Shown one piece after another: positions 53,228 to 60,447 of a stretch of 64,000 nt of DNA (positions are counted from its first letter, which is position 1; each line of letters opens with the position of its first letter). The position numbers and the translations under genes were made by a program. This DNA comes from Micromonospora sp. Llam0 (lineage in GTDB: Bacteria; Actinomycetota; Actinomycetes; Mycobacteriales; Micromonosporaceae). The stretch covers positions 930,001 to 994,000 of the forward strand of contig NZ_RJJY01000002.1 of assembly GCF_003751085.1 (NCBI RefSeq), given 5' to 3'. The notes beneath the pieces are model-generated. The model worked only from the letters and a program-made list of their open reading frames with translations. It was not told the DNA's origin and ran no database searches.

Positions 53228-54349
53228 ATGAGAAACATGCCGAAAACCTCGGAGCGGCTGCTGATGCTGCTGTCGCTGCTGCAGGCCCGCCGCGACTGGC
53301 CGGGTGGGCTGCTGGCTGAGCGGTTGGCGGTCAGCCCGCGTACCGTCCGGCGCGACGTCGACCGGCTACGCGCGCTCGGCTACCCGATCGCGGCGGGCAA
53401 GGGACCGGCCGGCGGCTACCGGCTCGACGCCGGCGCCCGGCTGCCGCCGCTGCTGTTCGACGACGAGCAGGCGGTCGCGCTCGCCATCGCGCTGCGGACC
53501 GCCACCGCCAGCGGCGCCGGCATCGGGGAGGCGGCGGCGCGGGCGCTGCACACCGTCCGGCAGGTGATGCCGCAGCGGCTGCGCCACCGGATCGACGCTG
53601 TCGGGGCCATCGAGGCGATCGGGGCGGCCGTCACGACCGGAGCCGTCACGACCGGGGCCGTCACGACCGGTCCGGCCGTCGGGTCGGCCGTCGGGTCGGC
53701 CGCCGCGCCGCCGGTCGACAGCGCGACGCTGCTGGCGGTGAGCGACGCGGTACGGGCCCACGAGGTGCTGCGCTTCGACTACCGGTCAGCGCCTGTGCCC
53801 CGGCGGGTCGAGCCGCACCACCTGGTCACCCGGCGGGGGCGCTGGTACCTGGTCGGCTGGGATCTCGACCGCGACGACTGGCGGATCTTCCGGGCCGACC
53901 GGATCACCCCGCGCACCCCGACCGGGCCGCGCTTCACCCCGCGCGAACTGCCGGCGGACAGCGTCGCCGCGTTCGTCACGGCCAGGTTCCGGGGCGCGGA
54001 CGGCACAAGCGGCGCGGCGAGCTCAGCCGGCTCGGCGGGCTCAGCGGGCTCAGCCGGCTCCGGTGACTGGCCCTGCCGGGGCCAGGTGATCCTGGACCTG
54101 CCCGCGGCCGAGGTGGCCCAGTACGCCTACGGCGGCGTCGTCGAGGAGATCGGTCCACGCCGCTGCCGGCTGACCCTGGGCTCCTGGTCGTGGGTGGGTC
54201 TGGCGAGCATCGTCGGCATGTTCGACGCCGACATCGAGGTCATCGGCCCACCTGAGCTGGCCGCCGCATTCGCCACCCTGGCCCGCCGGTACGCCACCAC
54301 CGCCGGTCAGCCTCCGGATGACGAGCACATGCCGACCACCGCGCAGTAG
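53228..54349 (+). CDS. WYL-domain transcriptional regulator (YafY type)
   Basis: 373 residues from ATG 53228 (ATG 53237 also possible). HTH_11 region SERLLMLLSLLQARRDWPGG and VSPRTVRRDVDRLRALGYPI; WYL-like core EVLRFDYRS and RRGRWYLVGWDLDRDDWRIFRADRI (split here), then a WCX C-terminal domain. Two in-frame low-complexity expansions occur: AVTTG three times near residue 135-148 and GSA repeats near 262-278. Such regulators bind DNA and respond to nucleotides or DNA breaks. Confidence 0.88.
   Translation: MRNMPKTSERLLMLLSLLQARRDWPGGLLAERLAVSPRTVRRDVDRLRALGYPIAAGKGPAGGYRLDAGARLPPLLFDDEQAVALAIALRTATASGAGIGEAAARALHTVRQVMPQRLRHRIDAVGAIEAIGAAVTTGAVTTGAVTTGPAVGSAVGSAAAPPVDSATLLAVSDAVRAHEVLRFDYRSAPVPRRVEPHHLVTRRGRWYLVGWDLDRDDWRIFRADRITPRTPTGPRFTPRELPADSVAAFVTARFRGADGTSGAASSAGSAGSAGSAGSGDWPCRGQVILDLPAAEVAQYAYGGVVEEIGPRRCRLTLGSWSWVGLASIVGMFDADIEVIGPPELAAAFATLARRYATTAGQPPDDEHMPTTAQ
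53627..53671. repeat. Three tandem 15-bp units within the WYL gene
   Basis: GCCGTCACGACCGGN occurs three times head to tail (53627-53641, 53642-53656, 53657-53671), coding for AVTTG repeats in a linker between HTH and WYL. Immediately followed by two GTCGGGTCGGCC units. Length can change in steps of five residues without breaking frame. Confidence 0.9.
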
Positions 54350-54437
54350 CCGCGCCATGACGCCAGGTTGCCGCTGGCCGACATCATGGGCGAGGTAGCG
54401 GTCACCGCGCGGTTGCCGCAGGCAGGCCGAGGGCGAG

Positions 54438-55175
54438 GTGGTGGATTTGTCAGAGTGGCAGCGGTCCGGCAGCGGCCTGTACGTCCCGGCGGGACAGCCC
54501 GAGGCAGCCCCACCCGGCGGCGACGGCACAGATCGGCCGGGGCGGTCCGGCACCGTCGCCAGCTGGGTCCAGGCGGTTGCCGCGATCACCGCCACCGTCG
54601 TCTCCACGGTGGCGCTGATCATCGCGGTCAGCGCGCTGCGCGACCAGCAGCAGGTCAACGGTCTCGCGTTGGACCGGTTCGAGCGGCGGTACGCCGAGCG
54701 GGTGTCGTGGTGGGCCACCCGACGGGGCCGGGGCACCGTCGTCGTCCAGAACCGCTCCCCGGTGCCCGCCCTGGACGTGACCCTGCGGATGGTGCAGGTC
54801 ATCGACGTGGAGGAGCGCGAGTTCAGCGGGTCATACCAACGACGGATCGGCGTACAGATCTCGGATCTGCCGCCGTGCACCATGACCGAGGTGGACCTGA
54901 CCGAGCCGGCGATGGCGGCGCGGGTCGACCAGGCGTTACTCGACCAGGCGCTGCGCGACGCCGACACCTTCGCGCCGTACACCGGCGGGCACCGTCCGCC
55001 GGGCGACGGGGCGGTGCTGACCTACGCGGTGCGCTTCCACGACGGCATCGCACTGTGGGAGCGCCAGCGCGCCGGCCTGGTACGGCTGCCGGACGCACTC
55101 GCCGAACACGACCTGACCATCGTCGCCACGACCCAGTCGACGCAGCCGGTCACCGACTGCGGCACCGACGGCTGA
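54438..55175 (+). CDS. Single-pass membrane protein of unknown function
   Basis: 245 residues from GTG 54438. An N-terminal flexible part (1-40), a membrane helix (about 42-66, VASWVQAVAAITATVVSTVALIIAV) and a C-terminal soluble domain with RGRGTVVVQNRSPVPALDVTLRM, an immunoglobulin-like beta pattern. No enzyme motif. Encoded between a WYL regulator and an ECF sigma factor; relation unclear. Confidence 0.65.
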   Translation: MVDLSEWQRSGSGLYVPAGQPEAAPPGGDGTDRPGRSGTVASWVQAVAAITATVVSTVALIIAVSALRDQQQVNGLALDRFERRYAERVSWWATRRGRGTVVVQNRSPVPALDVTLRMVQVIDVEEREFSGSYQRRIGVQISDLPPCTMTEVDLTEPAMAARVDQALLDQALRDADTFAPYTGGHRPPGDGAVLTYAVRFHDGIALWERQRAGLVRLPDALAEHDLTIVATTQSTQPVTDCGTDG

Positions 55176-55313
55176 CGCGCGGCGTTCCCGCCCGACCGCC
55201 GCATGCCGCCAGTGGAATGAACCCGATCCGGAGCTCGTGCATAGACATTGCCGAGGGGAAGCAGACCGGGGAGGGCAGACCATCGTGGGCGTACCGCCGT
55301 CGCGGGGTTTCGG

Positions 55314-55951
55314 GTGAGGGTGAGGGTGAGGGGCGGTGCGGCGCCGCCGGCCGATGACGCCGCGGTCATCGTCGCATCGCTCGACGACCCGGACCGGTTC
55401 GCGCAGGTCTACGAGAAGCATGCCGGGAAGCTGTACGGCTACGCGTACCGGCGGGTGGGTCGGGAGATCGCCGAGGACGTCGTCGCGGACGCGTTCGTGG
55501 CCGCGTTCCGGGCGCGGCGCACCTACGATCCGGGCTACCCGAACGCGTTTCCGTGGCTGCTCGCGATCGTGCACCGCGAGCTGGCCTGTCATCACCGCGC
55601 CGAGAACGCCCGCTACCGGGCGTACCTGCGGGTGAAGCCGGACGGCGGCGAGGAGGCGTTCGCGGACCGGGTGGCGGCCTCGGCGTCCGCCCAGGCGTGG
55701 CGTCGGCCGCTGGCCGCCGCGCTCGCCCGGCTCGGCCGCAAGGAGCGGGACGTGCTCCTGCTGGTCGCCTGGGGTGACCTGAGCTACGAGGAGGTCGCCC
55801 GAGCCCTGGACATCCCGGTCGGCACAGTCCGGTCACGACTCAACCGGGCCCGCGCAGGATGCGTGACGCGTTGGACGCCGAACCGGCCCGGAGCACTGTG
55901 GCAGACACCGGAATCAAGGAGCGGTGGTGGCAAAGTTGGAGCGGGGCGTGA
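55314..55951 (+). pseudogene. ECF RNA polymerase sigma factor with apparent one-base frameshift near its 3' end
   Basis: Region 2 (DRFAQVYEKHAGKLYGYAYRR, EIAEDVVADAFVAAF) and region 4 (LARLGRKERDVLLLVAWGD, LSYEEVARALDIPVGTVRSRLNRARA) are complete in one frame. After codon GCA 55854-55856 that frame leaves sense and runs on open to 56690, while the expected tail MRDALDAEPARSTVADTG continues one frame over from 55859 to TGA 55949-55951. That stop overlaps the next GTG start as GTGA. Hence a single base is probably missing at about 55857. Start candidates are three GTGs in a (GTGAGG)3 tract (55314, 55320, 55326). Confidence 0.75.
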
Positions 55952-56940
55952 GCGAAATGGACCGGCTCAGGGAGCTCGGTGCCGCACTGGCCCCGGACGC
56001 CGGGGACGCACCGACGGCCTGGCGCAGCCGGCGGCTCGACGAACCGGGCGCGCGAACAATGATGCGGCGCGGCGGCGCGGCCCGGCGGTCGGCTCGTCGG
56101 TGGAGCCTCGGCCTGGCCGGTGGGGCGCTGGCGGCGCTGCTCGTCGTGGTCACCGTCGGCCCACTGGTACGGCATGGCTGGCCGGCCGGCGGATCGGCAC
56201 CGCCACCGGGTACGGCCGAGGCGGCCGAGATTCTGCGTACCGCTGCGTTGGTGGCGCACGAGGCGGATCTGCCCGTCCCGCGAGCCGGGCAGTTCGTGTT
56301 CACCGAGACGGTGGCGAGCCCGATCAACCAGGTGCAGCAGCCGGACGGTGGCTTCAGCACCGCTCAGGGGCCTCGGGTGTTGCGGCAGACCTGGCTGTCG
56401 GCGGACGGCACCCGGGACGGGCTGGTCCGCGACCGGCCGTACCAGCAGGACCGGGCCGCGTCCGACGAACTGGCGCTGCCGGCCTGCCCCGCCGTTTCGT
56501 CCGCCGACCCGGTGCCGGGCCGACCGTGTACGCCGCAGCCGGGCTTCGACGCCGGCATGCCGGACAGCCCGGCGGCGCTGCTCGACTGGCTCCGAGCCGG
56601 CGTGTCCTCGGCGGCAGGGCCACCGGTGGCATCCGCTGCCGCTGCCGGTGGCGGCGTCGCCGATGCGCTCGTCTTCCAGCGGGCCGGTGAGCTGCTGGTC
56701 GGCGGTCGGTATCTCACCTCGGGTCAGCGGAGCGCCCTGTTCGCCGCGTTGGCCTCGCTGCCGGGTGTGACCGTCCAGCAGCAGGTGCGGGACCTTGCCA
56801 ACCGTGACGGAGTGGGAGTCGGCATGACCGATGGGACGACCCTAATCTTCGACGCGACGTCGTACGCGTTCCTCGGCACCACCAACAGCGCCCTACTCCG
56901 CCAGGCCACCGTGGACGAGGCAGGAGACGTACCGCCCTAA
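55948..56940 (+). CDS. CU044_5270 family protein (sigma-factor partner)
   Basis: 330 residues from GTG 55948, chosen for the GTGA overlap with the restored sigma-factor frame. A cytoplasmic head (SEMDRLRELGAALAPD), a membrane helix (about 54-74, GLAGGALAALLVVVTVGPLV) and an exported domain with GQFVFTETVAS and GVGVGMTDGTTLIFDATSYAFLGT, as in CU044_5270 proteins that accompany ECF sigma factors in actinomycetes. Probably an anti-sigma-like or surface partner; mechanism unknown. Its stop overlaps the convergent brxHI stop. Confidence 0.85.
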   Translation: MSEMDRLRELGAALAPDAGDAPTAWRSRRLDEPGARTMMRRGGAARRSARRWSLGLAGGALAALLVVVTVGPLVRHGWPAGGSAPPPGTAEAAEILRTAALVAHEADLPVPRAGQFVFTETVASPINQVQQPDGGFSTAQGPRVLRQTWLSADGTRDGLVRDRPYQQDRAASDELALPACPAVSSADPVPGRPCTPQPGFDAGMPDSPAALLDWLRAGVSSAAGPPVASAAAAGGGVADALVFQRAGELLVGGRYLTSGQRSALFAALASLPGVTVQQQVRDLANRDGVGVGMTDGTTLIFDATSYAFLGTTNSALLRQATVDEAGDVPP

Positions 56941-59081
56941 ACCGACACGAACCGGGTTCCCTGCCGGAGCACGGCCAAGGCGGCAACCGGGTCGGCCAGT
57001 CGGGCGGCGAGGGTGGCCATGGCGAGCCGCGCCGGCAGGGCGGCGCTGAACTTGAGCCCGGCCAGGGCCTTCTCGTCGACGTCGGGCAGGCAGATCCGTT
57101 CGGTGGCGTCGGCGATCAGTGAGCGCCAGTCGGCGGGGGTCAGGTCGGCGCGCAGCCGGATCTGGCAGTCGTCGAAGCGCTGCACCGGGTCGACCACCTC
57201 GCTGAGGGTCGCGGCGAGGGTGGCGTTGGCCCGGTATCCGGCCCAGGTCCACCAGCGCAGGTCGCCGGAGCGGTCGCGCAGGATGACGTTGCCGCCGGGG
57301 TGCACGAGCGAGGAGCGCTCGTCGCGTACGCGGTGCAGCCGGTCGACCGCGCGGCGGGTGAGCCGTACCGGTGGATCGGTGCCGAGCAGGACATCGCGCA
57401 TGGCCCGGGTCAGTTCGTAGCCCAGCCCGGCAAGGCCACCAGCCGTCCAACGGGCCTTCCCGCCGCCGTCGGCCGGTTCGACAAAGCAGCGCCGTCGCCG
57501 CCAGTCGATGTACGTGACCCGCCAACTCTGCCCGGTGAGCAATAGCCGGCGGTCACCCCGGACCTCCTCGGTGAGCAGGCTCGGGTCGATCCGGCCGAGC
57601 TCGGATCGTCCGTAGAGGACGGTGAACTCGGGTGGCCCGGTGAAGACCGCGGTCATCGACATGAAGTGCCGGTGCCCGAACCGCTTCTCCGCTTCCGGGC
57701 CGATGAACAACATGCCGCTGTCGGTGTCGAGGTACCCGCTGTCCACCAAATGCCGCAGGATCGGCCGGGCACTGTCGTCGAACGGTGCCAGCCCGTTCCA
57801 CCACGCGATGCACTCCTGGTCGCCGACCTGGCTCTGCTGCAGGCTCAGGGCGAGGATCTGCTGGGCGACGATGTGCCGGGGTTCAGGCGGCGGGACGACC
57901 GGCTCCACCCAGCCACGGCCCCACAGGGTCAGCAGCGCGGCCGCTTCCACCAGGACGTCGCCATCGCGGGCGAGGAACAGGCAGTTGCGGCTGGCACCGG
58001 GCCGCCGGCCGGTCCGGCCGAGTCGCTGCAGAAACGAGGCGACGGTCGCCGGGGCGTCGATCTGGACCACCCGGTCGAGGTCACCGACGTCGATACCCAG
58101 CTCCAGCGTGCTGGTGGAGACGATGACGCAGTCCCGGGCCTCGGCGAACGCCTGTTCGGAGCGCCGTCGTTCGTCGGCCGAGAGCGAGGCGTGCGACAGG
58201 AACGTGGTGATGTCGCGTTGGCGCAGCAGTTGACCGAGTTCCTCGACGGCCTGCCGGGACTCGCAGAAGACCAGCCGTTTCTCGCCCGCGTGCAGCGCGG
58301 CGATCACAGTGGCGGCGTTGGAGAGCGAGCCGACGAAGTCGAGTTCGACGTCGCCGGGCGGTGCCCGGTCCGCGACGGCGGCGCTGGCATCAGAGGCGAG
58401 AGCGGCAGCCGGGGCGGAAGCGGCGTCGGGGGCGACGACCCGGCTCGGGCGGCTGGCCGCACCGGAGCCTTGCAGCCAGGTCAGCAGGGCGTCCGGGTTG
58501 CCGACGGTGGCCGACAGCCCGATCCGCTGCAGCGGCCGGCCGATCAGGTGGGTGAGCCGTTCCAGGACGGCCAGCAGGTGCCAGCCACGGTCGTCGTCGG
58601 CGAAGGCGTGCACCTCGTCGACGACGACGGCCCGCACCCCGGCGAAGAACGACCGGTGGTCGACATTGGCGCTGACCAGCATCGCTTCCAGCGACTCCGG
58701 GGTGGTCAGCAGGATGTCCGGCCGGCCGGCGAGGATTGCCCGGCGGCGGGCGGGGCTGACGTCACCGTGCCAGAGGGCGGCGCGGCGGCCGAGCCAGTCG
58801 GCGTAGCGTTCCAGCCGGGGCAGCAGGTTGTTCAGCAACGCTTTCAGCGGGCACAGGTAGAGCACCGAGGTGCCGGGCCAGCCGGCGTCGGTCATCTTCG
58901 ACAGCAGCGGAAAGACGGCGGCTTCGGTCTTGCCGCCGGCGGTGGGGGCCAGCAGCAGGGCGTCTTCACCGGCCAGGACCGGGCCGACCGCGGCCCGCTG
59001 CATCGGCCGCAGGTCCCGCCAACCGAGGCTGTTGACCAGGTGGTACGTCAGGACCGGGTGCAGCTCGCCGACGTCGGTCAC
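56937..59081 (-). CDS. brxHI: BREX type 2 helicase BrxHI (Lhr-like)
   Basis: 714 residues from GTG 59081. Superfamily 2 motifs: Q-like RPMQRAA, Walker A LAPTAGGKTEAA, Ib LTTPES, DExH VVDEVHAF, GLSAT and motif VI RLGRTGRR. An Lhr-like C-terminal region follows. Final gene of a pglY-pglZ-brxD-brxHI series, the order described for type 2 BREX (Pgl-like) phage defence. Its role in defence is not resolved biochemically. It lies 37 bp after brxD. Confidence 0.88.
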   Translation of the reverse strand: MTDVGELHPVLTYHLVNSLGWRDLRPMQRAAVGPVLAGEDALLLAPTAGGKTEAAVFPLLSKMTDAGWPGTSVLYLCPLKALLNNLLPRLERYADWLGRRAALWHGDVSPARRRAILAGRPDILLTTPESLEAMLVSANVDHRSFFAGVRAVVVDEVHAFADDDRGWHLLAVLERLTHLIGRPLQRIGLSATVGNPDALLTWLQGSGAASRPSRVVAPDAASAPAAALASDASAAVADRAPPGDVELDFVGSLSNAATVIAALHAGEKRLVFCESRQAVEELGQLLRQRDITTFLSHASLSADERRRSEQAFAEARDCVIVSTSTLELGIDVGDLDRVVQIDAPATVASFLQRLGRTGRRPGASRNCLFLARDGDVLVEAAALLTLWGRGWVEPVVPPPEPRHIVAQQILALSLQQSQVGDQECIAWWNGLAPFDDSARPILRHLVDSGYLDTDSGMLFIGPEAEKRFGHRHFMSMTAVFTGPPEFTVLYGRSELGRIDPSLLTEEVRGDRRLLLTGQSWRVTYIDWRRRRCFVEPADGGGKARWTAGGLAGLGYELTRAMRDVLLGTDPPVRLTRRAVDRLHRVRDERSSLVHPGGNVILRDRSGDLRWWTWAGYRANATLAATLSEVVDPVQRFDDCQIRLRADLTPADWRSLIADATERICLPDVDEKALAGLKFSAALPARLAMATLAARLADPVAALAVLRQGTRFVSV

Positions 59082-59118
59082 GGCACGGTTCGCCGAGTCA
59101 CGACACGGGCCAGACGAG

Positions 59119-60447
59119 TCACGGCAGGTCCAACGGGACCTCGCCGGCGCTGGCCGCGTTGCGTTCGACCGGGGTCAGCTCGTCGGAGCGCAGCGTCAGC
59201 TGGTAGTGCTGCCGGGGGTCCCAGTCGGCGAACTGGTCGGCCCGGTCGAGCACGTCGGCGACCAGCTTCTTCAGGTAGATCCGGGGCGCCACCCCGACCT
59301 TGCCGCCGAGTCTGCCGGTGACCGCGTCGGCCAGCTCGGTCAGGTACGCGTCGTCGACCCGGCCGGCGAGCCGGTCGCTGCCGTAGATCTGGCGGACCCG
59401 TACGCCCAGTTCGACGAGCGCCGGCACGGTAAAGCCGGGCAGCCGCAGCTGCACCGCGCGCGGGTTGTCCCAACGGGGGTCGCCGCCGAAGTCGGTGGCG
59501 AGGCGTTGGGCCAGCGGGGCGAGGCGCTGCACACCCTGCGGCCCGTCGTAGAAGGCGGGCGTACCGGTGATCACCAGGAACAGGCCGGGGAACCGTCCGC
59601 CGTGGACGTCATCGACGAGTTGGCGCAGCGCGTTGAGGGCCTTGTCCCGGGAGTCGGAGCGGACCCGTTGCAGGGTCTCCACCTCGTCGAGGACGAGCAG
59701 CAGACCGGGGTGGCCGCTGTCGCGCAGCACGGTGAGCAGGCCACGTAGGAAGCTGAGCGCGGCGAAGTGGTCCAGGTCGCCTTTCACTCCGGCGGCCCGG
59801 CGGGCGGCGGCGGCGACGTGTGGCTGCCCGGCGAGCCAGGCGGCGAGCCCGTCGGCGGTGGGCTGGTCGCCGGCGGCGGTGGCGGTGCGGTAGCCGCGCA
59901 GCGCGGCGGCGAACCCGGGGGTGCTGCGGGAGATTTCGGCGAGGCGGCGTTCCAGCAGGTCGCTGACAGCCCGGTCGAGCCCGTCACGGTCCGATTCACT
60001 GACGGTTCCCGAGGCGAGTACGTCCTCCTCCAGCGCGAAGATCCAGCCGTCGAGGACGGGCCGTAGCGCGCTGGCGGCGAACTGTTCGGTGTTGAGGTGC
60101 TCGACGAGCCGTCGGTAGACGGTCTCCATCCGGTGCAGCGGGGTTTCCAGCTCGGAGATCTGCACTTCGGCGGCGGCAAAGCCGCGCTGTTTGGCCCGTT
60201 CGGCCAGCCAGCGGGCGAAGAACGTCTTGCCGGCACCGTATTCGCCACGGACGGCTTTGAAGACGCTGCCGCCACCGGCGACCCGGTCGAGGTCGTCGTC
60301 GATGGCGGCGGCGAACCGGTCCAGCCCGACCGCGAGCGCATCGAGGCCGTTGGCGGGCACGGCACCGCGCCGCAGCGCGTCGATGATGTCGCGGCGGCGA
60401 CGCGGCGAGATCTCCGGTGGGCTGCCCGGCGGGGTCGGCACGGTCAC
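59119..60447 (-). CDS. brxD: BREX system ATP-binding protein BrxD
   Basis: 442 residues from GTG 60447, overlapping the pglZ stop as GTGA. P-loop GEYGAGKTFFARWLAERA (about 76-93), Walker B LLLVLDEVETLQR, and sensor-like FLVITGTPAFYDG, i.e. the DUF2791/BREX ATPase group. C-terminal KVGVAPRIYLKKLVADVLD resembles the winged-helix end of ORC-like ATPases. Expected to work with BrxHI. Confidence 0.9.
   Translation of the reverse strand: MTVPTPPGSPPEISPRRRRDIIDALRRGAVPANGLDALAVGLDRFAAAIDDDLDRVAGGGSVFKAVRGEYGAGKTFFARWLAERAKQRGFAAAEVQISELETPLHRMETVYRRLVEHLNTEQFAASALRPVLDGWIFALEEDVLASGTVSESDRDGLDRAVSDLLERRLAEISRSTPGFAAALRGYRTATAAGDQPTADGLAAWLAGQPHVAAAARRAAGVKGDLDHFAALSFLRGLLTVLRDSGHPGLLLVLDEVETLQRVRSDSRDKALNALRQLVDDVHGGRFPGLFLVITGTPAFYDGPQGVQRLAPLAQRLATDFGGDPRWDNPRAVQLRLPGFTVPALVELGVRVRQIYGSDRLAGRVDDAYLTELADAVTGRLGGKVGVAPRIYLKKLVADVLDRADQFADWDPRQHYQLTLRSDELTPVERNAASAGEVPLDLP

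Noticed and set aside
53627..53710. Short tandem repeats considered as a CRISPR-like array
   Set aside because: Units are contiguous 15- and 12-mers without spacers and lie in frame within a coding sequence.
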